Shown here in pieces: positions 1 through 9,432 of a stretch of 64,000 bases of DNA; the stretch's first letter is position 1, and every line of letters starts with the position of its first letter. The DNA comes from Methylomonas sp. 11b (lineage in GTDB: Bacteria; Pseudomonadota; Gammaproteobacteria; Methylococcales; Methylomonadaceae): contig NZ_KI911557.1 in NCBI RefSeq assembly GCF_000515215.1, positions 1,943,586-2,007,585 on the forward strand. Reading direction: 5' to 3'. The notes beneath the pieces were generated by a model, which was not told where the DNA came from, searched no databases, and worked only from the letters and a program-made list of their open reading frames with translations. Made by a program: the position numbers and the translations under genes.

Positions 1-909
1 CTCAAAGTGGTGTTCGTTTCGTTTTCGCTCGGCGATACCGCATTGAAAGGCATATTCGAAGAGGCATCGGGACAGGACGATGCGTTGTTGATGTTTCGAG
101 GCCCCAAACCCGGTCAAAAACTACCTGCTCTGTTTGCCGATCTGAAACGACTGCTAAAAGACATCGATCCCGTGCCCAACATCGTCATCGATCCGACTCG
201 CTTTCAGAAATGGGCGGTGTCGTCGGTGCCGGCCATCGTCGTCGAAGCGGATGACAAGGCTTTACTACAAGTCAGAGGCGTCAGCAGTTTGACCTGGCTG
301 AATGATAAATTCAAAGCCGGTGCTGCCGGTGATTTAGGCCGATTGGGCGAAGTCTACGACATTGCCGAAATCGATCTGCTCGAAGAAATCAAACGACGGA
401 TGGCTGCGATCGACTGGCGGCAGAAGCAGCAACAGGCCATTGCTCGTTTCTGGGGACAACAAAAATTCGAAGTGTTGCCAGTCGCGTTGGAAGATCGTGA
501 GCGAGTAATCGATATGACGATCACCGCTCCGCGCAATCTGACGGCGCCGAACGGTCAACTCATTGTCCGGGCCGGACAAACTGTAAATCCATTGGACAAA
601 ATGCCGTTCGGCTTATGCCTGATTGTGTTTGACGCTACTGAAACCGCCCAAGTCCATTGGATTCGCCAGTTGTCATGCCAGGACAAAAAAGCCCGCGTGA
701 TGTATCTGGCCACGTCGGTGTCGCGTCAGGATGGCTGGGACGGCTTGAAAGCATTGGAAACATCGCTGAATTCATCGGTGTACTTGTTGACGCCAGACGT
801 ACGTAGCCGATTTCAATTACAACACGTACCGAGTCTGGTCGAGCAGACAGGCAATCGGCTAGTGGTTCGCGAACGCAAACTGCCGGCTTCGGCGGGAGAA
901 CGGTCATGA
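1..909 (+). CDS. TrbC/TraW-type F pilus assembly protein (5' end outside window)
   Basis: The reading frame is open from base 1, so the true start lies upstream; the GTG at 7 is only the first internal candidate. The first ~100 residues resemble the TrbC pilin-assembly domain (VFVSFSLGD, then IDPTRFQKWAVSSVPAIVV). From about residue 115 the protein resembles TraW (YDIAEIDLLEEI, then a second VYLLTPDVRSRFQLQHVPSLV block). TrbC and TraW are periplasmic proteins of F-type type IV secretion that help build the conjugative pilus, and they occur fused in SXT/R391-like elements. The gene overlaps traU by 4 bp (ATGA), so the genes are translationally coupled. The family call is by motif only, moderately sure. 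Confidence 0.75.
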   Translation, partial: LKVVFVSFSLGDTALKGIFEEASGQDDALLMFRGPKPGQKLPALFADLKRLLKDIDPVPNIVIDPTRFQKWAVSSVPAIVVEADDKALLQVRGVSSLTWLNDKFKAGAAGDLGRLGEVYDIAEIDLLEEIKRRMAAIDWRQKQQQAIARFWGQQKFEVLPVALEDRERVIDMTITAPRNLTAPNGQLIVRAGQTVNPLDKMPFGLCLIVFDATETAQVHWIRQLSCQDKKARVMYLATSVSRQDGWDGLKALETSLNSSVYLLTPDVRSRFQLQHVPSLVEQTGNRLVVRERKLPASAGERS

Positions 910-1937
910 ATTGCCTGATTTTCCCTTGGGCTTTGTGGCTGTTGATGACCTTGGCGACGAATCTTCATGCCGACACCACAACCAACGCTACCGATCCGCT
1001 GTGTGCCGATGCCGAGCTTTGGTCTGGCAAGCTGGTCACCGATATTTGCTGGAGTTGTTTGTTTCCGATTCGGGCGGCCGGGGCGTCGCTGGGTGGCGGC
1101 AATGTCCCCAGCATCGCTACCGATGAAAAGTTTTGCTTCTGCACCGACCCCATGGGCATACCGCAATTGGGCATGACGGTGGGTTTATGGAATCCGGCGC
1201 GGCTGATTGAGATCGTCCGCAATCCTTGGTGTTCGCCGGCACTGGGCGGACATAAAATCAGCGCATCGAATGTGCGACTGATCTCCACCACCGGCAAGGC
1301 AGATTTCGACGCCAGCGAGATGTCGTTTTTCAATTACCACTACTTCGCCTTTCCGCTGACGATCATGCTGGATCTGTTCTGGGATGGACGATGCAATAGC
1401 GACGGCTATCGCGACTTTGATTTGCTCTATGTCTCGGAGCTCGACCCAACCTGGAACAGCGATTTGCTGGCGTTCTTCACCAGTCCGGAAACAGCGTTGT
1501 TCGCAAATCCGGTGGCGATATCGGCCTGTGTCGCCGATGCCGCGGCGGCTGCGACAGGTAATCCCCTGGATGCCTTGTTCTGGTGCGCCGGGGCTTGGGG
1601 GCATATGTATCCTCTCTCTGGTATCTCACCCACCAGTTACGGCACCGATCCGCGTATCACCAGCCTGTTGGTCACGCGGGCGACAGCAGCTTTGCATCGC
1701 CGAGGCCTGGCCTGGAAAACCTCCGGAAACGATGCCCTGTGCGGCGGGACGATTTATCCCTTCATCCCTAAGTCGCAATACCGGCTGAGCATGTTTTATC
1801 CGGTGGCGGAAACCGAGTCCAATCATGTCATCGGCGAGACCACCTTCAAATGGGGTGCGGGACGCACTTATCCAGGGCCAGGCGAGGATCACCTCTACCT
1901 GCTGTGGCGCTGGCAGGACTGTTGCGTGGGGTTGTGA
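906..1937 (+). CDS. traU: Conjugal transfer protein TraU
   Basis: The 343-residue protein starts with a cleavable signal peptide (hydrophobic stretch at residues 3-20, then LHADTTT). Cysteines are frequent and conserved-looking, for example ICWSCLFPI near residue 48 and FCFCTDPMGIPQLGMTVGLWNP near residue 92, which is the hallmark block of TraU. TraU is a periplasmic protein of F-type conjugation needed for mating-pair stabilisation and DNA transfer, acting with TraW, TrbC and TraN. The length fits the family (about 330). The start ATG at 906 overlaps the upstream gene by 4 bp and the stop codon overlaps the traN start by one base. Confidence 0.9.
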   Translation: MNCLIFPWALWLLMTLATNLHADTTTNATDPLCADAELWSGKLVTDICWSCLFPIRAAGASLGGGNVPSIATDEKFCFCTDPMGIPQLGMTVGLWNPARLIEIVRNPWCSPALGGHKISASNVRLISTTGKADFDASEMSFFNYHYFAFPLTIMLDLFWDGRCNSDGYRDFDLLYVSELDPTWNSDLLAFFTSPETALFANPVAISACVADAAAAATGNPLDALFWCAGAWGHMYPLSGISPTSYGTDPRITSLLVTRATAALHRRGLAWKTSGNDALCGGTIYPFIPKSQYRLSMFYPVAETESNHVIGETTFKWGAGRTYPGPGEDHLYLLWRWQDCCVGL

Positions 1938-4720
1938 TGCATATCTGGGCATTATTTGAACCGCAGCGCCGATTTACGCAAGTACTGTCCGCAGTTTTAT
2001 GCGTGACGATGGCCTGGACACCATTTGGGGTGTCGTGGGCCGATGCCATGCAAGCCTCGGCCAGCGAGGGTCAGCAGACAGGGCAACAGATTGTTGGCGA
2101 CTTTCAATTTCCGCTCGATACCGGCAGCGGCTCCTTAACGCTAAATCCCGGCACTTCCCAGGAAAGTGCGATTTCGATCGGCACGCTGTTTCCAGACACA
2201 AACAGCACCAGTACATCGGCCAGCGACTTTGCCAATCTCTATGGCAACAATCCCGGTACCATCGCCGCAGGCTTGAATGCGCAAACCACGTTAAATGGGG
2301 AAGCCAGCTTCACCGGCGAAGCCTATCGCACCCTGATCGACAACGCTCACCAGTCGCATCCGGATTTACACAATGATGCAGTCTGGAATGCCGGCGATCA
2401 GGTGTTTGCCAATTTCACGCCCTGGGCGCAGTCGTTTTCGGACTGTACCACTGTGACCACGCAAACCGAGACCAGTCATTCGGTTCGGATTCCTGATTAC
2501 CAACTGTGTCTGCGCCAACCGACGGTGCCGCAAAGTTGTACGGCGACGCATCAAGTCAACGTAGAGACCCTACTCAGTTTTGTATCCGGGAACGGAGGCA
2601 TGTCCAGTTGTGGATCTGGCTGCATGGATTTATATGTCGGCCGTGTCGGCGATAACTACTGGTCGGCTGGTTGCGGTGTGTTCAACTGGGAAGTGACTTA
2701 CAACGTCCTTCATCCGGAAGCCATCATCAGTGCCACGCTGGAGGACGTCGAGTTCGATGACCATGCCCGCGTGTACTATGGCGGCAATCTGATTTATACC
2801 GGTTCGACCGGCTGGGGCGGTTCTTGCGAACTGAGTAATAGCTGGGTCGATCATCCCAATCGTGATGTCACCTATGCCTTCAACAGCACGGGTAACAAAG
2901 TCTTTAAACAGGAAACCATGGTCGGTGGTAATGGTGAAGGTTATTCCAGGATTCGGCTCCGATATGATTTGTCGAAACTGATCACCCAGGATCAATGGAG
3001 CTGGAGCGGGCCGAATTGCCAAAACCTGGCCAATGCGATCACTGACGGCATTTGCCAGGCGGGCAGCCAGTTGAGTTGCAGCAATGATCCCGCCAATGCC
3101 TCGGGTTGTTATGTGGATCCGACTTCGCAAGTCATGGTCTGTGGTTCCGATTTAGCCCAGGCCCCTGTGGCGAATTCTACAGGGATTCGCAATACCTGCA
3201 TGCGCATCGACGCCGCCGGGCAATGCGATCTCAATCAATACGGTCAATGCTGGACCGATACGGCCGGAACGCATTGCTTGGAGCCACCGGCCAATGATAC
3301 GCCTACGAAGAGTTGTTCGACTTTAGAAACGCAAGGCTGCTCATTCATCAAAAGCCAATGTCTGGATGTTCTGGCATCCGGCACCTGCTGGGACAGCATT
3401 GATACCTACGACTGCGGCCAGACGGTCGGCATTCCCGGCATCCAAAGCAACACCCAGCAGCAATGCGCGGGGCCGGTGCGCTGTATGGGTGAAGACTGCA
3501 TCACGGTGAATCGCACTCAGAGTCAGGATTTCACCAAGGCGGTGGCCTTGCTGAATAGCGCGCAGCAAATGGCGATGGATTTACATTGCAACTACGCCAA
3601 CACCGATCTTCAACAGAAAGATCCCACCACTTGCCAGGTGTTCCAGGGCAAACCTGCCAGTTGCAAGATGGTCGGCGGCGCGCTCAGCTTGGTGGATTGC
3701 TGCGAAACGCCTGAGGGGACCATGGGATTGGGACGCTATATCGATTTACTGTTGGCCACCAGTCAATTGGATAATGCCGTCATGACCATGGACAGCACTT
3801 CCATCGTCCGTGGCGCCTGGGAAACCATGCGTACACCGTTTACCTTGGCCGGCGATGCCTGGAATAGCTTTCAGGCGGACTTTGCCTCAGGTGTAAATGA
3901 TTTGGTCGGTACCGATATGCTCAGTACCTCAGACGTTGCCTCACAAGGTTTGCTGGACTCGCTGAAAGGTGAACTGATGAAATCGGTGGCGGAATGGATA
4001 GGTAATACCTTTGGTGAAGCCGCGGGTAATGCCTTGTTCAGTGCCGGCGGGCAAGCGGCTTTCGATTCGGCGGGCAATTTAACGCCGGCCGCAGAATCCG
4101 GCGGTGTCGAACTGGGCGGCGGCGCGGCAGTGGCAGGCGAAATGCTCAGCACCCTGATGACAGCCTACACCGTGGTGATGATCATTATCATGATCATCCA
4201 GATTGTTTACTCGTGCGAACAGTCCGAGTACGAACTGGCGGCGAAAAAGCAGCTTAAAGTCTGCACCGACTTGGGTACTGTTTGCGAAAGCAAGGTGGCA
4301 GGGCTTTGTCTGGTAAGAAAGGAAAGTTATTGCTGCTACAACTCGCCCCTAGCCCGCATCCTCAACGAACAAATCAAACCGCAATTGGGGATGGATTTTG
4401 GCACACCGGAAAGCCCTGTCTGTACGGGGATTAAAGTGTCCGATCTGGATAGAGTCGATTGGACTCAAGTCAATCTGGACGAATGGCTGGGCATACTTGC
4501 TCAGACGGGGCATTTGCCGACAGCCGCCAATGCCGCCGACATGCTCAATCTCGATCAACTCACCGGCACCGGCAGCAGACTCAATCCACAAAAATACGGC
4601 GCCACCACGACCACTCGCCAGGACACGTTGACCCGCACCCAAGGCCGGATGACCGATCTAGATGTCCCTACGGTCAAACGGCAGTCTGAGCTGGAAGGCT
4701 GGGGCATGGGGCCGCAATAA
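1937..4720 (+). CDS. traN: Mating-pair stabilisation protein TraN
   Basis: This is a large cysteine-rich secreted protein of about 927 residues. I place the start at ATG 1937, which shares one base with the traU stop (TGATG); the frame is open back to 1850 but that would run inside traU. An N-terminal hydrophobic segment (VLSAVLCVTMAWTPFGVSWADA) reads as a signal peptide. Dozens of cysteines follow, and the C-terminal third has the TraN-type CCxxPEG and SYCCYNSPLARIL blocks plus a hydrophobic stretch (TVVMIIIMIIQIVYS). TraN sits in the outer membrane and stabilises donor-recipient contact. The gene closes the traW-traU-traN run; cargo genes follow directly. Confidence 0.88.
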   Translation: MHIWALFEPQRRFTQVLSAVLCVTMAWTPFGVSWADAMQASASEGQQTGQQIVGDFQFPLDTGSGSLTLNPGTSQESAISIGTLFPDTNSTSTSASDFANLYGNNPGTIAAGLNAQTTLNGEASFTGEAYRTLIDNAHQSHPDLHNDAVWNAGDQVFANFTPWAQSFSDCTTVTTQTETSHSVRIPDYQLCLRQPTVPQSCTATHQVNVETLLSFVSGNGGMSSCGSGCMDLYVGRVGDNYWSAGCGVFNWEVTYNVLHPEAIISATLEDVEFDDHARVYYGGNLIYTGSTGWGGSCELSNSWVDHPNRDVTYAFNSTGNKVFKQETMVGGNGEGYSRIRLRYDLSKLITQDQWSWSGPNCQNLANAITDGICQAGSQLSCSNDPANASGCYVDPTSQVMVCGSDLAQAPVANSTGIRNTCMRIDAAGQCDLNQYGQCWTDTAGTHCLEPPANDTPTKSCSTLETQGCSFIKSQCLDVLASGTCWDSIDTYDCGQTVGIPGIQSNTQQQCAGPVRCMGEDCITVNRTQSQDFTKAVALLNSAQQMAMDLHCNYANTDLQQKDPTTCQVFQGKPASCKMVGGALSLVDCCETPEGTMGLGRYIDLLLATSQLDNAVMTMDSTSIVRGAWETMRTPFTLAGDAWNSFQADFASGVNDLVGTDMLSTSDVASQGLLDSLKGELMKSVAEWIGNTFGEAAGNALFSAGGQAAFDSAGNLTPAAESGGVELGGGAAVAGEMLSTLMTAYTVVMIIIMIIQIVYSCEQSEYELAAKKQLKVCTDLGTVCESKVAGLCLVRKESYCCYNSPLARILNEQIKPQLGMDFGTPESPVCTGIKVSDLDRVDWTQVNLDEWLGILAQTGHLPTAANAADMLNLDQLTGTGSRLNPQKYGATTTTRQDTLTRTQGRMTDLDVPTVKRQSELEGWGMGPQ

Positions 4721-4736
4721 ACTCTGCGGCCAGTAA

Positions 4737-5009
4737 CTACTGGACGGCGTCTTTCAAGCCTTTGCCGGCTTTGAAAGATGGTAATTTAGCAGCGGCAATG
4801 GTAATTGCTTCGCCGGTTTGTGGATTCCGACCAGTGCGTTCGGCGCGCTCTTTCACTTCAAAGGTACCGAAGCCGACCAGCGCCACAGAATCACCCGATT
4901 TGAGTGTGGACTGGATAGATTGAGTAAGTCCATCCAGTGCTCGGCCGGCATCTGCTTTGGTCAGGTTGGCGTGGCTGGCGATGGCGTCAATGAGGTCGGA
5001 TTTGTTCAT
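4737..5009 (-). CDS. HU family DNA-binding protein
   Basis: The 90-residue protein has the whole HU/IHF fold: [11 protein letters not shown] start, the [22 protein letters not shown] arm with the RNPQTGE signature, and the [11 protein letters not shown]-terminal helix. HU bends DNA and packs the nucleoid. The start has a good ribosome site (AAGGGAAA, 9 bases before the ATG on the minus strand). It lies opposite to its neighbours, with only 16 bp to the traN stop and about 215 bp to hsdR. A private HU gene on a mobile element probably serves the element's own recombination or silencing; that is inference. Confidence 0.93.
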   Translation of the reverse strand: MNKSDLIDAIASHANLTKADAGRALDGLTQSIQSTLKSGDSVALVGFGTFEVKERAERTGRNPQTGEAITIAAAKLPSFKAGKGLKDAVQ

Positions 5010-5223
5010 ATATGTTATTTCCCTTGTTGATAAAAACTGCTTGTATGGACGTTTGATCTACGAGATTGAATGATATTACTTAAAATGATTGTGGCCAAAA
5101 ATTGCTGAATAGCTATGCACCAAAATAGTTAATACTTATGCGTTAAGCCCCTTAGCTGCTAACATTCCATCATTTATTGATACTGCATAATAACCGTTAG
5201 GCATTTGATCAGGAAAGAACTGG

Positions 5224-7638
5224 ATGGACAGGGACAACAAACGCGATACGATCATGACCGAGGCCGATACCAGTCGCGAATTCGTTACCCCAAAACTGGT
5301 TCAAGCTGGCTGGTCAATCTCACCCCATTCAATCGGCGAACAACGTACCTTCACCAATGGCCGGATTTTTGTCACCGGTGGCAAAGTTCGTCGCGGCCAA
5401 CAGAAACGTGCCGATTATCTGTTGTATTACCGCCGCGATTTTCCGCTCGCCGTCGTCGAAGTCAAAAGCATCGCCTTTCCCACCGAAACCGGCGTACAAC
5501 AAGCGCGCGAATATGCAGAAATTCTTGGGCTTAAATTCGCTTATGCCACCAATGGTCGGCAAATTATTGAAATCGATTACACGACAGGTACCGAGAAGCT
5601 TATCGATCAATATCCAAGTCCCGCTGAGCTCTGGCAACGCTTGAGCGCTTCAGCGTCATTATCCGAATCGGCCAGCAACCATTTATTGGAACCCTTTAAC
5701 CTGGTATCCGGCAAAACGCCTCGTTACTACCAGGTCATTGCCATCAACCGCATCATCGAAGCGATTTTACTCGGACAAAAACGCATCCTGACTACCATGG
5801 CCACCGGCACCGGTAAAACCTGCGTGGCGTTTCAACTGTGTTGGAAGTTGTGGAATAGCCGCTGGAACAGAACCGGCGAATATCGACGACCCAAAATTCT
5901 GTTTCTCGCCGACCGCAACATCCTGGTCGACGACCCTATGGCCAAGATGTTTGCCCCGTTTGGCGATGCCCGTTTCAAAATTTCCGGTAACGATGTCAGT
6001 CAGGGCCGGGAAATGTATTTCGGCATCTACCAGGCATTGACCAATCCCGCCAGCGATGTGTTTCGTCAGTACCGTCCGGACTTTTTCGATTTGATCATCA
6101 TCGACGAGTGCCATCGCGGCTCCAGTCGCAACGACAGCAGTTGGCGGGCGGTGCTAGATTATTTCCAACCGGCGGTACAAGTCGGCATGACTGCTACCCC
6201 ATTGAGAGAAGACTCGCGCGATAGCTACGAATATTTTGGCAATCCGGTCTACACCTACAGTCTGCGTCAAGGCATTGAAGACGGCTTTCTGGCGCCATAT
6301 CGTGTGCATCGCGTGATTACCACCGTCGACGCCGCTGGCTGGCGCCCCTCGAAAGACGAACTGGATCGTTACGGCCGCCCGGTACCGGATGATGAATATC
6401 AGACCAAGGATTTCGAACGCGTGATTGCCTTACGCGCAAGAACTCGCGCCATGGCCAAGCATCTCAGCGATTTTTTGAAAGGTACTGATCGCTTCGCCAA
6501 AACCTTGGTGTTTTGCGTTGATCAGGAACACGCCTCGGAAATGCGCCAGGAACTGCTCAATCTGAATAGCGACCTGGTCAAGCAATATCCCGATTACGTC
6601 TGCCGAGTTACCGCCGATGAAGGCGCTATCGGCCTGACCCATCTGGCCCATTTTCAGGATGTCGATAAACCGACACCTGCCATCCTGACCACCTCGCAAC
6701 TCCTCACCACCGGCGTCGATGCCGAAATGGTGAAAAACGTGGTTTTAGCTCGTGTCGTCGGTTCGCGCTCGGAATTCAAGCAAATCGTCGGCCGTGGCAC
6801 GCGTCTGAAGGTCGATTACGGCAAGGAATATTTCAACATCATCGATTTCACCGGCACGGCGACACGACATTTCGCTGATCCCGACTTTGACGGCGATCCG
6901 GCACGTATCGAAGAAGTCACCATCGATGAAGAAGGCGAAATTGTCGATACCACGGTCGAGATCATTGATAACGAAGTCCAGGAAATTCCCGGCGAATACC
7001 AGCCGGACGATGACAATCCTCCCGACGGCGACGGCGAAATCACCACCGATCCGCCGCAGGAGCCGCGTAAATTCTATGTCGATGGCGGCACGGTCGAAGT
7101 CATCGGCCACCTGGTCTACGATCTGGATACCGACGGCAAAAAATTGCAGGTCGTGCGCTACACCGAATATTCCGGTCGCGCGGTGCGTTCGATGTATCCC
7201 GGCAGCCAGGAATTCCAGCGCGACTGGGCCAACCCGGATACCCGTAGCGACTTGCTACGCGAACTCACCGAACGCGGCATCAGTTTCGAAGAACTCGCCG
7301 CATCGTCCGACTTGCCGGATGCCGATCCCTTCGATCTGCTTTGCAATCTGGCTTGGAATGCGCCGTTGTTGACCCGCCGGCAACGTGCCGAGCAAGCCCG
7401 CAAATCGGCTCAGAATCTGTTCAGCCAGCACAGCGAAACGGCCCGCGAAATCCTCGCGCTGATGCTGGATAAATACATCGAGCGCGGCATTAGCCAATTC
7501 AATGCCTTATCCGAATTGATGAAAGTCCAGCCGTTCGAACAATACGGCACCCCCACGGAAATCGCCAACCGCCATTTCGGCGGCATTCAGGGCCTGAAAG
7601 CAGCTGTATCGCAATTACAGTCCGCCCTCTACCAATAA
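5224..7638 (+). CDS. hsdR: Type I restriction enzyme, R (motor/nuclease) subunit
   Basis: The 804-residue protein has the HsdR order: an N-terminal PD-(D/E)xK nuclease region (KRADYLLYYRRDFPLAVVEVKS near residue 60-80), a superfamily 2 helicase with Walker A ATGTGKT, the DECH box (IIIDECHRG), motif III (GMTATP) and motif VI (QIVGRGTRLK), and an EcoEI-type C-terminal domain after an acidic linker. It translocates and cleaves unmodified DNA together with HsdM and HsdS. The length is on the short, EcoEI-like side. ATG 5224 is preceded by GGAAAG at 6 nt; an internal ATG at 5254 is the alternative. hsdM follows 15 bp after the stop. Confidence 0.92.
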   Translation: MDRDNKRDTIMTEADTSREFVTPKLVQAGWSISPHSIGEQRTFTNGRIFVTGGKVRRGQQKRADYLLYYRRDFPLAVVEVKSIAFPTETGVQQAREYAEILGLKFAYATNGRQIIEIDYTTGTEKLIDQYPSPAELWQRLSASASLSESASNHLLEPFNLVSGKTPRYYQVIAINRIIEAILLGQKRILTTMATGTGKTCVAFQLCWKLWNSRWNRTGEYRRPKILFLADRNILVDDPMAKMFAPFGDARFKISGNDVSQGREMYFGIYQALTNPASDVFRQYRPDFFDLIIIDECHRGSSRNDSSWRAVLDYFQPAVQVGMTATPLREDSRDSYEYFGNPVYTYSLRQGIEDGFLAPYRVHRVITTVDAAGWRPSKDELDRYGRPVPDDEYQTKDFERVIALRARTRAMAKHLSDFLKGTDRFAKTLVFCVDQEHASEMRQELLNLNSDLVKQYPDYVCRVTADEGAIGLTHLAHFQDVDKPTPAILTTSQLLTTGVDAEMVKNVVLARVVGSRSEFKQIVGRGTRLKVDYGKEYFNIIDFTGTATRHFADPDFDGDPARIEEVTIDEEGEIVDTTVEIIDNEVQEIPGEYQPDDDNPPDGDGEITTDPPQEPRKFYVDGGTVEVIGHLVYDLDTDGKKLQVVRYTEYSGRAVRSMYPGSQEFQRDWANPDTRSDLLRELTERGISFEELAASSDLPDADPFDLLCNLAWNAPLLTRRQRAEQARKSAQNLFSQHSETAREILALMLDKYIERGISQFNALSELMKVQPFEQYGTPTEIANRHFGGIQGLKAAVSQLQSALYQ

Positions 7639-7653
7639 TTGTTAAACCTTTGC

Positions 7654-9432
7654 ATGGCCAAACCTAAAAAAACCAAACCCGTATTAACCACCGCACAACA
7701 ACTGTCCGCATTGATCAAATCGGCGCGCGACATCCTGCGCAAAGACAAAGGCTTGAACGGCGACGTCGACCGCTTGCCGCTGCTCACCTGGGTGATGTTT
7801 CTGAAATTCCTCGACGACCTGGAAATCCTCCATGAACAGGAAGCCGAGCTGGACGGCAAACGTTATCAAGGCATCGTCGAATCGCCTTATCGCTGGCGGG
7901 ATTGGGCGGCACGGGAAGACGGCGTCACCGGCGAAGAGTTATTATCTTTCATCAACCAGGACGAAACCATCCGTCCTGACGGTCAACGCGGCAAAGGCTT
8001 GTTTGCCTATCTGCGCGGCTTGGCTGGCGAAGGTGAAAAAGGCAGTCAGCGCGAAGTCATCGCCAACGTGTTCAAAGGCGTGCAAAACCGCATGGTCAGC
8101 GGCTTTTTGTTGCGTGACATCATCAACAAGATCAACGGCATTCATTTCAACAGCAGCGAAGAGATTCACACCCTGTCGCATCTGTACGAATCCATGCTGC
8201 GGGAAATGCGCGATGCGGCTGGCGATTCCGGCGAATTCTATACCCCGCGCCCGGTAGTTCGTTTCATGGTGCAAGTCACCGACCCCAAGCTCGGCGAAAC
8301 TGTACTCGACCCGGCGAGCGGTACCGGCGGATTTCTGGTGGAATCGTATGACCATTTACTGAAACAAGTCGTCACCCCCGAAGATCGCCGAAAACTCCAG
8401 CGCGAAAGCCTGTTCGGCCAGGAAGCCAAACCGCTGCCGTATATGCTGGTGCAGATGAACTTGCTATTGCATGGTTTGGAAGCCCCACAGATTGCTTACG
8501 GTAACACCTTGGAACGCCGCGTCACCGAAATCGGCCACAGCGAACGCGTCGATGTGATTCTGACCAATCCACCGTTCGGCGGCGAGGAAGAAGCCGGTAT
8601 CAAAGCCAATTTCCCGGCCAACATGCAGACCGCCGAAACCGCTTTGCTGTTCTTGCAGTTCATCATGCGCAAATTGCGTTATGCGGGCTTCGGCGCGGAA
8701 CGTGGCGGTCGCGCCGCCGTAGTCGTGCCCAACGGCACCTTGTTTGGCGACGGCGTTTGCGCCACCATCAAGGAAGAGCTGCTGAAAGAATTCAACCTGC
8801 ATACCATCGTGCGCCTGCCGCAAGGCGTATTCGCGCCCTATACCGATATTCCGGCCAATCTGCTGTTTTTCGAGCGTGGCGGCCCCACCGAAACCATCTG
8901 GTATTACGAACAACCGCTACCAGAGGGCCGCAAGAAATACAGCAAAACCGCACCGTTGCAATTCGAGGAATTGGAACCGGCCTTAAACTGGTGGCACAGC
9001 CGCGAGGAAACTCCGCAAGCCTGGAAAGTCGACTTTGCCGGCAAACTCGCCCAAGCGCTGGCCGCAGCCGAGCCGCATTGGCAACGTGCGGAAAGCGAAC
9101 GCGCCGCCGCACTGGCCTTGGGCAAACAGATTCGCGAACTGGAACAAGCTGTATCCGCCGCCGACAACGGTGACAAAGCCGCGTTGCAAACCCAGCTGCG
9201 CGACCTGAAAGCCAAACAACAAGCCCACGAAGCCGCCGCCAAAGCCGCGCAAAGCGAAAGCGATGCGCTGTACTGGCCGATTTATAACCTCGATCAAAAG
9301 AATCCCCACGCCAAGGCCGGCCTGGAACATGCCGATCCCAAAGACCTGATTGCCAGCATGCGTAGTCACGAAACCGAAGTGATGCGTTTATTGGGCGAGA
9401 TCGAGACATTGGTACATGAGGTGGAACAATGA
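7654..9432 (+). CDS. hsdM: Type I DNA methyltransferase, M subunit
   Basis: The 592-residue protein contains an HsdM N-terminal bundle (LPLLTWVMFLKFLDDLE), the S-adenosylmethionine site (LDPASGTGGFLVES) and the adenine methyltransferase motif NPPF (ILTNPPFGGEEE). The C-terminal quarter is an Ala/Glu/Lys-rich coiled coil, typical of the subunit interface. It methylates adenine in the recognition site defined by HsdS. I prefer ATG 7654 over the in-frame TTG at 7639. The stop overlaps the start of the following DUF1016 gene by 4 bp, so the three genes after hsdR are tightly coupled. Confidence 0.93.
   Translation: MAKPKKTKPVLTTAQQLSALIKSARDILRKDKGLNGDVDRLPLLTWVMFLKFLDDLEILHEQEAELDGKRYQGIVESPYRWRDWAAREDGVTGEELLSFINQDETIRPDGQRGKGLFAYLRGLAGEGEKGSQREVIANVFKGVQNRMVSGFLLRDIINKINGIHFNSSEEIHTLSHLYESMLREMRDAAGDSGEFYTPRPVVRFMVQVTDPKLGETVLDPASGTGGFLVESYDHLLKQVVTPEDRRKLQRESLFGQEAKPLPYMLVQMNLLLHGLEAPQIAYGNTLERRVTEIGHSERVDVILTNPPFGGEEEAGIKANFPANMQTAETALLFLQFIMRKLRYAGFGAERGGRAAVVVPNGTLFGDGVCATIKEELLKEFNLHTIVRLPQGVFAPYTDIPANLLFFERGGPTETIWYYEQPLPEGRKKYSKTAPLQFEELEPALNWWHSREETPQAWKVDFAGKLAQALAAAEPHWQRAESERAAALALGKQIRELEQAVSAADNGDKAALQTQLRDLKAKQQAHEAAAKAAQSESDALYWPIYNLDQKNPHAKAGLEHADPKDLIASMRSHETEVMRLLGEIETLVHEVEQ

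Noticed and set aside
5040..5223. Operator for FlhDC-like activators upstream of hsdR
   Set aside because: A few CCAAAA words are present but they do not fit the published type of site well enough to claim.
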